Part shown: positions 1 through 9,447 of the stretch, piece by piece
Layout: each line of letters opens with the position of its first letter
Position numbering within the stretch: position 1 is the first letter of the stretch
Assembly: GCF_046097065.1 (NCBI RefSeq)
Contig: NZ_CP175563.1
Span: forward strand, 682,001-746,000
DNA: 64,000 bases
Direction: 5' to 3'
Origin: Syntrophus buswellii
GTDB lineage: Bacteria > Desulfobacterota > Syntrophia > Syntrophales > Syntrophaceae
Position numbers and translations under genes: made by a program
The notes under the pieces: model-generated
What the model saw: the letters and a program-made list of their open reading frames with translations, nothing else
What the model was told of the DNA's origin: nothing
Database searches by the model: none

Positions 1-20
1 CCTCTTTATATTTGCAGCCT

Positions 21-58
21 AGTGGAGTAAAGTGGTTTAAAGTGGATGTGAGGGGTGG
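21..58 (+). promoter_or_regulatory. Candidate MraZ operator (direct repeats)
   Basis: AGTGG occurs at 21, 31 and 41, exactly 10 nt apart (AGTGGAGTAA, AGTGGTTTAA, AGTGGATGTG), and a fourth GTGGG sits at 55. MraZ proteins are known to bind arrays of about three TGGGN/GTGG-type direct repeats one helical turn apart in front of their own gene. The array lies directly upstream of the mraZ start at 60, which suggests autoregulation of the dcw operon. The core promoter probably lies left of the window edge. Confidence 0.65.
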
Positions 59-59
59 G

Positions 60-506
60 ATGGCTGGCTTTCGGGGAGAATATTCCCATACCATTGATGA
101 CAAGGGGCGTATCATTTTTCCGGCTAAATTCCGTGAGGTTCTGGCTGCTTACTATGACAATCGCCTGATCATTGCGAAATGGGACGGTTATCTCATGGTT
201 TTTCCTGAAAAGGAGTGGTCGCTTCTCGAAGACAAAATCCGGCAGGCCCCCCTGCTCGACAAAAGAAGCCGGTCTTTTCAGCGTTTTTTCATGGCGGGCG
301 CCGTCAGCTGCACCATCGACAACCAGGGGCGGGTCCTGATTCCCCCAAGCCTTCGCGCCTATGCAAGCCTGGAAAAAGAGATCGTCCTTGCCGGCATGCT
401 GCGGGTTATCGAAATCTGGAATCGGGACCTCTATGAGAAGGATTGTCAGGATACATCGGGGAATCTCGATGGTTTCGGGGATTACATGACGGAACTCGGG
501 CTCTGA
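60..506 (+). CDS. mraZ: Transcriptional regulator MraZ
   Basis: First gene of the dcw cluster, encoding a 149-residue DNA-binding regulator of the division/cell-wall operon. Two AbrB-like half-domains are visible, each with the family signature: HTIDDKGRIIFP near residue 11 and CTIDNQGRVLIP near residue 84. An upstream TTG at 12 would give a longer protein, but ATG at 60 places the GEYSH motif right after the start, has GAGGGGTGG just upstream and gives the usual family length. The repeats at 21-58 overlap the ribosome-binding region and fit autorepression. rsmH follows after 2 nt. Confidence 0.95.
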   Translation: MAGFRGEYSHTIDDKGRIIFPAKFREVLAAYYDNRLIIAKWDGYLMVFPEKEWSLLEDKIRQAPLLDKRSRSFQRFFMAGAVSCTIDNQGRVLIPPSLRAYASLEKEIVLAGMLRVIEIWNRDLYEKDCQDTSGNLDGFGDYMTELGL

Positions 507-508
507 GA

Positions 509-1456
509 ATGCCGGCCGAGGGGGATTCCTATCATGAGCCTGTGCTTCTTGAAGAAGCCGTTGCTTCACTGAATTGCCATAGCGGCGGTATTTACGTTGA
601 CGGAACGGTTGGCGGGGGAGGGCACGCCGCGCTCATCCTGGAACGATCGGCCCCCGCTGGATTTCTTCTCGGGATGGATGTCGACGGCCAGGCCCTGGAG
701 GCCGCAGGGAAACGCCTGGAGGCCTTTGGCCGGCGAAAGCGGCTTGTCAAGGCGAACTATGCCGATATTCGAGCCGTGCTTGCAGGCGAAAAGATCTCTG
801 AAGTCGACGGTATTTTACTGGATCTTGGGGTTTCTTCCCATCAGTTGGACACAGCGGAAAGGGGGTTCAGCTTCCTTCATGAGGCGCCTCTTGACATGCG
901 CATGGACCCGCAATCCGGTCGAAGCGCCTATGATGTTCTTCATTCCTGTTCCGAAAGGGAATTGAAGGACATCATAAGACGGTACGGAGAAGAAATCATG
1001 GCAGGTCGGATAGCCCGGGCGATTGCAGCGAAACGGAAAGACGCCCCGATTCGGACAACGACGGAATTGGCCGCCATCGTCGCCGGCGCATTGCCCGGGT
1101 CTGCCCGGCACAGGAAAATTCATCCCGCGACGCGCACCTTCCAGGCACTCAGGATTTACGTTAACAATGAACTTTCCAACCTTCACAGGGCCATCCACGA
1201 GGGGATCGACTGCCTGAAGCCGGGGGGGCGGTTTTCCATCATTTCCTTTCACTCCCTGGAAGACGGCATGGTCAAAACCCGGTTCCGCTCTCTGGAGAAG
1301 GGGTGCATCTGTCCGCCCGACATTCCCTTTTGCGTCTGTGGACAACGTCCCCGGTTGACCGTTTTGAACAGAAAGCCCATCACGCCGTCCTCAAGCGAGG
1401 TGGATGCCAATCCCCGATCACGAAGTGCGAGACTGCGAACTGCGGAAAGGATTTAG
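509..1456 (+). CDS. rsmH: 16S rRNA (cytosine(1402)-N(4))-methyltransferase RsmH (MraW)
   Basis: SAM-dependent methyltransferase acting on 16S rRNA C1402. The 315-residue protein opens with HEPVLLEEAV and has the SAM-binding GTVGGGGHA near residue 32, LDLGVSSHQLD, FQALRIYVNNEL and a C-terminal Cys-rich segment (CICPPDIPFCVC), all typical of RsmH. The frame is open upstream to 443 inside mraZ, but ATG at 509, 2 nt after the mraZ stop, gives the normal N-terminus. The mraZ-rsmH-ftsL order is standard for dcw operons, so co-transcription is expected. Confidence 0.96.
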   Translation: MPAEGDSYHEPVLLEEAVASLNCHSGGIYVDGTVGGGGHAALILERSAPAGFLLGMDVDGQALEAAGKRLEAFGRRKRLVKANYADIRAVLAGEKISEVDGILLDLGVSSHQLDTAERGFSFLHEAPLDMRMDPQSGRSAYDVLHSCSERELKDIIRRYGEEIMAGRIARAIAAKRKDAPIRTTTELAAIVAGALPGSARHRKIHPATRTFQALRIYVNNELSNLHRAIHEGIDCLKPGGRFSIISFHSLEDGMVKTRFRSLEKGCICPPDIPFCVCGQRPRLTVLNRKPITPSSSEVDANPRSRSARLRTAERI

Positions 1457-1459
1457 CCC

Positions 1460-1807
1460 TTGACGATCGACGATTCGCCGGACATGCCGCCTCCCGAGGA
1501 GTCGCCGGAGCAGAGCAAATCAACGGGGGTGAAGTATACGCACCTGATCATCGCGGCCTTCGTTCTGATGGGCGTAGCCCTGGTGTATGTCTGGTCGCAC
1601 GTTCGAATGACGGAGCTGGATTATAAAATTGCCGAGGAGATGAATCGCAGGGGGCAGCTCCTGGAAGAACAGCGCCAGTTGAAAGTTGATATTGCAACGC
1701 TCAAGGCGCCGGGTCGCATTGAAGCGATTGTGAAAGAGAAACTGCAGATGACCTACCCTGAGAGGGAACAGATCATCCATCTTGGAGGAAGCGGGGCTAA
1801 GCGATGA
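1460..1807 (+). CDS. ftsL: Cell division protein FtsL-like
   Basis: Small bitopic membrane protein of 115 residues, starting at TTG 1460. It has a Pro/Glu-rich cytoplasmic tail, one transmembrane segment at about residues 29-46 (LIIAAFVLMGVALVYVW) and a heptad-like coiled coil (residues about 50-85) ending in the IEAIVKEKLQM motif common to FtsL/DivIC proteins. FtsL forms the divisome FtsQLB scaffold. Sequence is poorly conserved in this family, so the call rests on topology and position between rsmH and the PBP gene. The stop overlaps the next start (ATGA at 1804). Confidence 0.85.
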   Translation: MTIDDSPDMPPPEESPEQSKSTGVKYTHLIIAAFVLMGVALVYVWSHVRMTELDYKIAEEMNRRGQLLEEQRQLKVDIATLKAPGRIEAIVKEKLQMTYPEREQIIHLGGSGAKR

Positions 1808-3801
1808 ACACGGAATCCGTCAAATGGCTGAGGTTTCGGCTGGTGACGCTGCTGGTCTTTTTTGTCGTTTTGTTCGTTGCCCTTTTTTCCAGGGCCATTC
1901 ATCTGCAGATTATGTCCAGCAAGGCCTTGAAGGAGCTTGCACAGAGGCAGCATACCAAGACCCTCCAACTGCCGCCGGAACGGGGGATCATTTTTGACCG
2001 GAATGGTGAAAAACTTGCGGCGAGTCTGCAGGTCGATTCGGTCTGTGCGGATCCTTCGAAAATGGCCCGCCCCGTCGATGCGGCCGTCAGAATAGCCTCC
2101 ATTCTCGACATTGACCGGCAGGAAGTGATGAAAAAGCTTCTTCACTCGAAAAGATTCTGCTGGATTGCCCGCAGAATCCCTTCCGAGATTGCCAGGAAGG
2201 TGGAGGATGCGGGCATCGAGGGAATTTTTCTCGTCAAGGAGCCCAAAAGATTTTATCCCAACGGAGAACTGGCCAGCCAGCTGGTCGGTTTGGTAGGTTA
2301 CGATTCGGTCGGGCTGGAGGGGCTGGAAATCAAATACGATCAATACCTGAAGGGCACACCGGAAAAGCTTGTCTGGACGCGGGATGCAAAAGGCAACGTG
2401 CTTTTCCCCAGGGTGGAAAAGGCTTCGATTTCGTCTGACGAAAGCTTGAGCCTCGTTCTCACCATAGACAGCCGCATTCAGCACCTTGTGGAATCTCAGC
2501 TCAAAGCCGCTGTCCGGGACAAAGGAGCCAAGGGGGGGCTGGCGATTGTGATGGATCCCAAGACGGGAGAAATCCTGGCGCTGGCCAATTCTCCGGGCTT
2601 CGATCCCAATGCGCTGAGGACCGTCTCTTCGGAAAACAAAAAGAACAGAGCGGTTACAGACTGCTTTGACCCCGGATCAACCTTCAAACCCTTCCTGGTT
2701 GCTGCCGCCCTCGAAGAGGGGGCCGTCCGGGAAAGCGACCGCTTCTACTGTGAAAATGGGGCCTATGCCATCGGCAACCGGGTAATTCACGAAGCCAAGC
2801 GGAAGCGCCACGCCATGCTTTCCGTTCATGATATTCTTAAATATTCGAGCAATATCGGATCGGTCAAGATTGCGGAAAAGCTGGGAAAGGAAAAATTTTA
2901 CGACTATATCCGCAGCTTCGGTTTCGGGGCGAGGACAGGGATCGATCTTCCAGGGGAGATTCCGGGACTGCTCCGCCCCGTCGGCGACTGGACGAGGGTG
3001 GACGCGGCAACGGTCGCTTTTGGGCAGGGAATTTCGGTCACCGCCATTCAGCTTATCACCGCGCTGTCCACGATCGCCAATCAGGGAACCATGATGAAAC
3101 CCTATGTCGTTCGGGCTCTTGTGGACAAAAAGGGTCAGATTGTAAGCAGCTACTCGCCCACGGCAGTTCGGCGGGTCATATCGCCGAATACGGCGAGGCA
3201 TCTCACGGCCATCATGACCGATATCGTGGGGCAGGAGGACGGAACAGGGAAGAACGCCCGGATAGAGAGCGTCTCCGTTGCCGGAAAGACCGGGACCTCG
3301 CAGAAATATGATCATGCACGGAATGCTTATTCATCCGAACGGGTGAAAACGTCGTTCATGGGATTTTTCCCTGCTGAGGACCCCCAGGTTGCGATCCTGG
3401 TTATTCTCGATGAACCGCAAAAAGACCGCTGGGGTGGCGTTGCCGCCGCTCCGGTTTTCAAGGCGATTGGAGAACAGATCCTGACATGCTTTAAACCTCA
3501 CATTCGTCCCAATCCAACTCCGGAGCTGGACCAGGAAGAAGGCGGAAACATGAAGCTGAAGCTGGTTTCTTCTTCCGGTGATCTTTCACCCGGCGTGGCG
3601 CCGGCGAACATGCTGACCGATGAAGCCCTGATGCCCAATTTCCTCGGCCTCAGTATCCGGGATGTCCTCAGAAAAGCGAAACAGCGTGGCATTGAAGTCA
3701 AAATCGCAGGCAACGGCTGGGCGACGCAGCAGCATCCCGCGCCTGGAACTCCGATGACACGGACCGCCTCCTGCTCCGTGATCTTCAGTCACGGGAATTG
3801 A
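1804..3801 (+). CDS. ftsI: Class B penicillin-binding protein (FtsI/PBP3 type) with C-terminal PASTA domain
   Basis: Septal peptidoglycan transpeptidase of 665 residues. A membrane anchor (about residues 12-30) is followed by a PBP dimerisation domain (RGIIFDRNGE near 59) and the transpeptidase domain with its three motifs: S292-T-F-K295, S348-S-N350 and K495-T-G497. The C-terminal 60 residues (MPNFLGLSIRDVL onward, ending PAPGTPM) look like one PASTA domain, as in Firmicute PBP2x and SpoVD and some deltaproteobacterial homologues; E. coli FtsI lacks it. The gene overlaps ftsL by 4 nt and precedes murE, so a septation role is well supported. Confidence 0.94.
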   Translation: MNTESVKWLRFRLVTLLVFFVVLFVALFSRAIHLQIMSSKALKELAQRQHTKTLQLPPERGIIFDRNGEKLAASLQVDSVCADPSKMARPVDAAVRIASILDIDRQEVMKKLLHSKRFCWIARRIPSEIARKVEDAGIEGIFLVKEPKRFYPNGELASQLVGLVGYDSVGLEGLEIKYDQYLKGTPEKLVWTRDAKGNVLFPRVEKASISSDESLSLVLTIDSRIQHLVESQLKAAVRDKGAKGGLAIVMDPKTGEILALANSPGFDPNALRTVSSENKKNRAVTDCFDPGSTFKPFLVAAALEEGAVRESDRFYCENGAYAIGNRVIHEAKRKRHAMLSVHDILKYSSNIGSVKIAEKLGKEKFYDYIRSFGFGARTGIDLPGEIPGLLRPVGDWTRVDAATVAFGQGISVTAIQLITALSTIANQGTMMKPYVVRALVDKKGQIVSSYSPTAVRRVISPNTARHLTAIMTDIVGQEDGTGKNARIESVSVAGKTGTSQKYDHARNAYSSERVKTSFMGFFPAEDPQVAILVILDEPQKDRWGGVAAAPVFKAIGEQILTCFKPHIRPNPTPELDQEEGGNMKLKLVSSSGDLSPGVAPANMLTDEALMPNFLGLSIRDVLRKAKQRGIEVKIAGNGWATQQHPAPGTPMTRTASCSVIFSHGN

Positions 3802-3819
3802 AAAAAAGGGCTGCCGAAA

Positions 3820-5376
3820 ATGAATCTTTCCGCCTTATTGAATGGACTCGACATTATGGGAATGACCGGCCCCGCGGACAGCGCGATGGACGTGACGTCC
3901 CTGTGCTACAATTCACGGCAGTGTTCGTCGAATTCACTCTTTGTGGCGATATCAGGTCTTAAATCCGACGGCCATGACTATATCGACGATGCGATAGGCC
4001 ACGGCGCCAAGGTCGTCGTTTGCGAGAGAGAAGTTACAACGCCCCCGGACATCACGAAGATTTGTGTGGAAAACGGGAGGAAAGCCCTGGGGCGTCTGGC
4101 GAGAACGTTCTACGGCGATCCTTCATCATCGCTGGTTGCGGTCGGCGTGGTGGGAACGAACGGCAAAACCACCATCACCTATATCCTTGAATCGATTTTT
4201 GCGGCGGCGGGATTCCGCTGCGGCGTTCTGGGCACCGTCAATTACCGTTATCCCGGAATCAGGATGGCCGCCCCCAACACGACGCCTGAATCCATGGACC
4301 TGCAGCGGATTTTGAGGGATATGGCGGAAAGCGGCGTGACCCATCTGGTTGCCGAGGTATCTTCCCATGCCATTGACCTCCGGCGCGTCGACGATTGCCG
4401 TTTTGATCTTGGAATTTTTACCAATCTCACCCAGGACCATCTGGACTACCACAAGACCATGGAAAATTATTACCAGGCGAAGAAGCGTTTCTTTTCGGAA
4501 GTGCTTCCCGGGGGGCGGAAGCTTCGCCGACATTCCATGGTGGTGAATGTCGATGATCCCTGGGGGAAGCGTCTCGTCCGGGAAACCGGGGCGGGGAACA
4601 GGCCTCTTACCTTTGGAATCGAAGAGAATGCCGATGTACGCCCCTCTTGCTTTGATCTTTCCCTCGACGGAATCAAAGCGGTCATCGAGGTAGGTCCCGC
4701 GAGTTTCGAAATGGCCTCTCCCCTGATCGGCAAATTTAATCTGTCGAATGTTCTGGCCGCTGTTTCCGCCGCCATTGCCCTGCGGATCCCCACGGAGGCC
4801 ATTTGCCGGGGAATCGAAACGATGACGGCGGTGCCCGGACGGCTCGAAAAGGTGAGCGGATTGGCCCAGCCCCGGGTGTTCGTCGATTATGCCCACACGG
4901 ATGATGCGCTTCGGCGGGTGCTTGAGAGCCTCTGCCCCTTCAAACAAGGACGGATGATCACGGTCTTTGGATGCGGCGGCGACCGCGACCGGGGAAAGAG
5001 GCCCCTCATGGGGAAAGTGGCGACAAATTACAGCGACCTGACGATCCTGACTTCCGATAATCCAAGATCGGAAGACCCGCTGGCCATCATTGGGGATATC
5101 GAGGTGGGCATCAATCGTCAGTCCATTCCCAAGGGATCTCCGGAGCAATGGCCATTGGAGCCGGCCGGCAGGGGATATGTCGTGATCCCCGATCGGCGGC
5201 AGGCCATTGAGGCGGCGATCCGGTCGGCCCGGCCTTCAGATATCGTTTTGATTGCCGGTAAAGGGCATGAAGATTACCAGATTATTGGAACAAATCGTCT
5301 CCATTTCGATGACAGGGAGACTGCGAAAGAAATCCTGGAGAGTTCACCTTCAAGCACAAAGATCGATCATGAATGA
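3820..5376 (+). CDS. murE: UDP-N-acetylmuramoyl-L-alanyl-D-glutamate--2,6-diaminopimelate ligase MurE
   Basis: Cytoplasmic ATP-dependent ligase that adds the third amino acid of the peptidoglycan stem. The 518-residue protein has the Mur ligase ATP loop GTNGKTT at 112-118, a HAIDL segment, the DH of TQDHLDYH and the substrate-selecting DNPR motif at 413-416. DNPR marks enzymes specific for meso-diaminopimelate, so the wall is predicted to be A1-gamma, as usual for Gram-negatives. ATG at 3820 lies 18 nt after the PBP stop. Operon context is unambiguous. Confidence 0.97.
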   Translation: MNLSALLNGLDIMGMTGPADSAMDVTSLCYNSRQCSSNSLFVAISGLKSDGHDYIDDAIGHGAKVVVCEREVTTPPDITKICVENGRKALGRLARTFYGDPSSSLVAVGVVGTNGKTTITYILESIFAAAGFRCGVLGTVNYRYPGIRMAAPNTTPESMDLQRILRDMAESGVTHLVAEVSSHAIDLRRVDDCRFDLGIFTNLTQDHLDYHKTMENYYQAKKRFFSEVLPGGRKLRRHSMVVNVDDPWGKRLVRETGAGNRPLTFGIEENADVRPSCFDLSLDGIKAVIEVGPASFEMASPLIGKFNLSNVLAAVSAAIALRIPTEAICRGIETMTAVPGRLEKVSGLAQPRVFVDYAHTDDALRRVLESLCPFKQGRMITVFGCGGDRDRGKRPLMGKVATNYSDLTILTSDNPRSEDPLAIIGDIEVGINRQSIPKGSPEQWPLEPAGRGYVVIPDRRQAIEAAIRSARPSDIVLIAGKGHEDYQIIGTNRLHFDDRETAKEILESSPSSTKIDHE

Positions 5377-5562
5377 CGCCGGTTTGGTGCGGGTCCGCTC
5401 TGTTCGGAATTCCTCTGCTCGCCTGAGAGCTCACAATAATTCCTGATAACCTGAAGCTGAACGATCCTTTGCCGAAGAAGAGAATCTGGTACAGCGGAAT
5501 GGTTCTTTCTCCTGCGTTTAAGACGGACAGGACAATTCCATACAGGATGGGGAGGTCTTCCT

Positions 5563-6990
5563 TTGAATCAGAAATTCGGGCCGGAATTCCCGGCTGACGA
5601 GGTAGTCACGGCGACGGGAGGAAAGCTTCTGCAGGGCGAGGCGGCTTGCCGTCTCCGCGGTGTGTCAACCGATAGCCGGCAGCTTGTTCAGGGCAATCTC
5701 TATATTCCCTTGAAGGGGGATCGTTTCGACGGCCATGATTTCCTGGGGGAGGCCATTGCGAGAGGCGCCGGCGGGCTTCTGATGGATGCCCATCATGCCG
5801 GTATGCTGGAGACGGTTTCAAAAATTCCCGGAAGCTGCCCGGTCATTGTCGTGGAGGATACCTTAAGGGCCCTGGGCGATCTGGCCCGCTTCTGGCGGAG
5901 ACGATCCGGCCAGCCCGTCATAGCCATAACGGGCAGTTCCGGAAAGACAACGACCAAGGAAATGACCGCCGCCGTCCTCGAGCAGACGTTTTCCGTACTG
6001 AAAACGGAGGGGAACCTCAACAACCTGATCGGGTTGCCTCTCACCCTGCTCCGCCTGGAACGAAGCCACGACCTGGCCATTGTGGAGCTGGGAACCAATG
6101 CCCGGGGTGAAATCAAGCGGTTGACAGAAATAGCGGAACCTGATATCGGGCTCGTTACCAATATCGGCCCCGCCCATCTGGAAGGCTTGAAGACGCTCGA
6201 GAACATCCGTGAGGAGAAGGGCGATCTCTATGGCACCATGTCCAGATCCGGTGTGGCCGTATTTAATGCAGATGATGAGGCCATGGCGCCATTGAGGCGT
6301 TTGTGGACGGGAAGAACAGTGACCTACGGGGTGATCTCCCAGGCCGATTTGACTGCTTCGGATATTGCGAAAGAGGGCGTAGCGGGGCAGTCTTTCCGTT
6401 TGAACTGTGGTCCGGATTCGGTTTCCGTCCGGCTTTCTGCTTCCGGTATGCACAACATATACAATGCCTTGGCTGCAGCCGCGTTGTCCAGGGCTTCTGG
6501 GCTCGGCATCGATAAAATTTCTCAAGGTCTCCGGAATTTCCGTCCTGTAACCGCTCGCTTCGAAATCCACTGCCTGCCGAATGGCGCGTTTCTCGTTGAT
6601 GACACCTACAATGCCAACCCGGCATCCGTTCGCGAAGCCTTGAAAACCATCCAGACTCTGAAGGGGAGCTCACGCAGCGTGGCAATCCTGGGCGACATGC
6701 TGGAGCTGGGGCCGTCTGCGGAGCAGCTTCACGAAGCCGTCGGGCTCGAAGCCGCTGCCACGGATGTTGGGAGGCTGTATCTTAAAGGGCCCCTTTCCCG
6801 GTCGACGGCGGCCGGCGCCGCCAAAGGCGGCTTGCCGGGGGAAAGGATCCGTTCTTTTGAGAACGCCGACGAAATCGTTGATCCCATCCTCTCCTTCGTG
6901 GAACAGGGGGACTGGATTCTGGTCAAGGGGTCACGGAGGATGAAAATGGAAGAGATCGTCAAGAAAATCCTTGACCGAACATCGGCCTGA
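5563..6990 (+). CDS. murF: UDP-N-acetylmuramoyl-tripeptide--D-alanyl-D-alanine ligase MurF
   Basis: Adds D-Ala-D-Ala to the UDP-MurNAc-tripeptide. The 475-residue Mur ligase has GSSGKTT at 124-130, ELGTNARGEI, NIGPAHLEG and the C-terminal DDTYNANPASV motif characteristic of MurF. The start is TTG at 5563, preceded by GGGGAGG with correct spacing. A 186-nt gap separates it from murE, the first real break in the operon; no convincing promoter or terminator is visible there. Confidence 0.96.
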   Translation: MNQKFGPEFPADEVVTATGGKLLQGEAACRLRGVSTDSRQLVQGNLYIPLKGDRFDGHDFLGEAIARGAGGLLMDAHHAGMLETVSKIPGSCPVIVVEDTLRALGDLARFWRRRSGQPVIAITGSSGKTTTKEMTAAVLEQTFSVLKTEGNLNNLIGLPLTLLRLERSHDLAIVELGTNARGEIKRLTEIAEPDIGLVTNIGPAHLEGLKTLENIREEKGDLYGTMSRSGVAVFNADDEAMAPLRRLWTGRTVTYGVISQADLTASDIAKEGVAGQSFRLNCGPDSVSVRLSASGMHNIYNALAAAALSRASGLGIDKISQGLRNFRPVTARFEIHCLPNGAFLVDDTYNANPASVREALKTIQTLKGSSRSVAILGDMLELGPSAEQLHEAVGLEAAATDVGRLYLKGPLSRSTAAGAAKGGLPGERIRSFENADEIVDPILSFVEQGDWILVKGSRRMKMEEIVKKILDRTSA

Positions 6991-7004
6991 ACGGGGAAGA
7001 CAGG

Positions 7005-8084
7005 ATGCTTTATCATCTTCTTTATCCGCTGCACGAGACCTATTCCTATCTCAATGTCTTCCGATACATCACCTTTCGGACGATTTATGCCACCATTACC
7101 GCCCTGGTCATCTGCTTTATCCTGGGACCATGGCTGATCCGGAAGCTGCAGGCGTTGAAGATGGGGCAGGTCATCCGGAATGACGGTCCCGAGGCGCATC
7201 TGGCCAAGGAGGGGACGCCGACGATGGGCGGGATCCTGATCATCTTTGCCGTTGTGGCTTCGACCCTTCTGTGGGCCAATCTTACGATCGATTACGTCTG
7301 GCTCGTGCTCATGGTGACCCTGGGTTACGGACTGATCGGCTTCGCCGACGATTACCGGAAACTGACACGTCACAATTCCAAGGGGGTGCCCGGTAACGTG
7401 CGGCTTGCCTTCGAAGTGGCCATCGCCCTCCTGGTCAGCATTGTCCTGTACGCCAAGCCGGGATTCAGCTCCATCGTCGCCATTCCGTTCTTTAAAACGG
7501 CCCTGCCGGATCTGGGGTGGGGTTATGTACTTCTTTCGACCTTCATCATCGTCGGGGCCGCAAATGCCGTGAATCTGACGGACGGGCTGGATGGCCTGGC
7601 CATTGGGCCGGCGATTACCTGCTTCATGACCTATCTGCTCTTCGCCTATTTTGCGGGGAATTACAAAATCGCCTCCTACCTGCAGATTCCCGGTGTGGCC
7701 GGCGTCGGAGAACTGAGCATTTTCTGCGGGGCTATCGTGGGAGCCGGGATCGGATTCCTCTGGTACAATACCTACCCGGCCCAGGTGTTCATGGGAGATA
7801 CCGGGTCTCTTTCCCTTGGGGGAGCGCTGGGCTGTCTGGCCGTCGCGACCAAGCAGGAGATCCTGCTGGCCATCGTGGGCGGCGTTTTCGTCCTGGAAAC
7901 CTTCTCCGTCATCTTCCAGGTCGGGTGGTTCAAACTCTCGCACGGGAAGCGCATCTTCCGGATGGCTCCGATTCATCATCATTTCGAGTTGAAGGGGTGG
8001 GCTGAACCGAAAGTGATCGTCCGCTTCTGGATCATCTCCATCCTGCTGGCTCTGCTGGCCATCAGTACCTTAAAGCTTCGCTAG
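7005..8084 (+). CDS. mraY: Phospho-N-acetylmuramoyl-pentapeptide-transferase MraY
   Basis: Integral membrane enzyme that transfers phospho-MurNAc-pentapeptide to undecaprenyl phosphate, giving lipid I. The 359-residue length and many hydrophobic segments fit MraY. Diagnostic motifs present are EGTPTMGG, the DD of GFADDYRK, NAVNLTDGLDGLA and the C-terminal MAPIHHHFELKGW. ATG 7005 has GGGGAAG upstream and starts 14 nt after murF. Confidence 0.97.
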   Translation: MLYHLLYPLHETYSYLNVFRYITFRTIYATITALVICFILGPWLIRKLQALKMGQVIRNDGPEAHLAKEGTPTMGGILIIFAVVASTLLWANLTIDYVWLVLMVTLGYGLIGFADDYRKLTRHNSKGVPGNVRLAFEVAIALLVSIVLYAKPGFSSIVAIPFFKTALPDLGWGYVLLSTFIIVGAANAVNLTDGLDGLAIGPAITCFMTYLLFAYFAGNYKIASYLQIPGVAGVGELSIFCGAIVGAGIGFLWYNTYPAQVFMGDTGSLSLGGALGCLAVATKQEILLAIVGGVFVLETFSVIFQVGWFKLSHGKRIFRMAPIHHHFELKGWAEPKVIVRFWIISILLALLAISTLKLR

Positions 8085-8085
8085 G

Positions 8086-9447
8086 GTGTCATTTATGGAT
8101 CTGTCGGGACAGAAAACTCTCATCATCGGCTGGGGGAAGACGGGCATCGCTTCCGCACGATTTCTGGCTGCGCGGGGCGTCCGGATCGCCGTTACCGATG
8201 CAAAAGACCTCTCCCTGGAAAAGGATGTGCTTCCCCAGCTTGGGCAGGATCTCCGCGCGAGCGTGGAGTGGGGCCGCTACGACACTTCGGCGCTGTCTTC
8301 CGTGGACATGGTGGTGCCGTCACCCGGCGTTCCGCCCCTTCACCCCCTGCTGAAGGAAGCCCTGGAGAGAGGCATCCCCGTTGTGAGTGAACTGGAACTG
8401 GCCAGCCGATATCTCCGGACACCCATGATCGCCATTACCGGGACCAACGGAAAAACAACCACCACGACCCTGATCGGGGAAATCCTGGCAAAGAGCGGAC
8501 GGAAAGTCTTTGTCGGCGGGAACATCGGAAATCCCCTGGCCAATTACGTGGCGGGACCGCAGGATGCTGACTATGCGGTTGTCGAGGTCAGCAGCTTCCA
8601 GCTTCAGTGGGTTGAGGCGTTTCACGCTTTTGCGGCCCTGCTTCTGAATACGACCTGCGATCATGTCGATTACCACGGGTCCTTCGAGGCGTACAGGGCC
8701 GTCAAGGAACGGATCTTCAATAATCAGGGGAAGGGGGATCTGGCCGTCCTCAATGCCGACGAACCGCGTTCGGCCGTCTTGGCGGAATCCCTTCCGTCGC
8801 GGGTCCGTTTTTTCAGCTCGTCACAGAGCGTTGATGTCGGTCTGTACCGGGAAGGGGAGCAGCTGATTTACCGCAACGGCCAGGGTGGGCGGGAGAGCTA
8901 CCCCTTGAACATCATCCGTCTGCCGGGGGCTCACAATATCGAGAATGTCATGGCCGCCATCCTGGCATGCCGCGCCTGCGGATGCACCCGGGAAGAGGTC
9001 ATCCAGGCGGTGGCGAATTTTTCAGGAATTGCCCACAGGATAGAATTCACCCGGGAGATCGGGGGCGTAAAATTTTATGACGATTCCAAGGGCACCAATG
9101 TCGGAGCCGTCAAAAGGGCCATCGAAAGCTTCTCGGAACCCCTTGTCCTTCTCATGGGAGGCCGGGACAAAGACGGGGATTTCGAATCCCTGAGCGACCT
9201 CCTGCCGAACCGGGTCAAGGTCCTGGTGCTCTTTGGCGAGGCGAGGGAAAAGATCCGGGAGCGGATCGGTGAAATCGTTCCCACCCTCATGGCGCCGACC
9301 CTGAAAGAGGCCATTGCGGCCGCCCGCGGACAGGCCGGCGCCGGGGATGTCGTTCTGCTCTCTCCGGGATGTGCGAGCTTCGATGAATTCAACAACTATA
9401 AGGCTCGTGGCGAATTTTTTCAGGAGGAAGTGAGGGCCCTGGCATGA
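8086..9447 (+). CDS. murD: UDP-N-acetylmuramoylalanine--D-glutamate ligase MurD
   Basis: Cytoplasmic ligase adding D-Glu to UDP-MurNAc-L-Ala. It is 453 residues if started at GTG 8086; ATG 8095 is an equally plausible start, since both sit immediately after mraY. It shows an N-terminal dinucleotide-fold segment (TLIIGWGKTG), the ATP loop GTNGKTT at about 119-125, TCDHVDYH and the C-terminal DDSKGTNVGA and LSPGCASFD motifs. The 3' end overlaps ftsW by 4 nt (ATGA). Confidence 0.96.
   Translation: MSFMDLSGQKTLIIGWGKTGIASARFLAARGVRIAVTDAKDLSLEKDVLPQLGQDLRASVEWGRYDTSALSSVDMVVPSPGVPPLHPLLKEALERGIPVVSELELASRYLRTPMIAITGTNGKTTTTTLIGEILAKSGRKVFVGGNIGNPLANYVAGPQDADYAVVEVSSFQLQWVEAFHAFAALLLNTTCDHVDYHGSFEAYRAVKERIFNNQGKGDLAVLNADEPRSAVLAESLPSRVRFFSSSQSVDVGLYREGEQLIYRNGQGGRESYPLNIIRLPGAHNIENVMAAILACRACGCTREEVIQAVANFSGIAHRIEFTREIGGVKFYDDSKGTNVGAVKRAIESFSEPLVLLMGGRDKDGDFESLSDLLPNRVKVLVLFGEAREKIRERIGEIVPTLMAPTLKEAIAAARGQAGAGDVVLLSPGCASFDEFNNYKARGEFFQEEVRALA

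Noticed and set aside
6729..7982. Long antisense frame across murF/mraY
   Set aside because: It lies opposite two certain genes, with composition typical of antisense shadow in GC-rich DNA.
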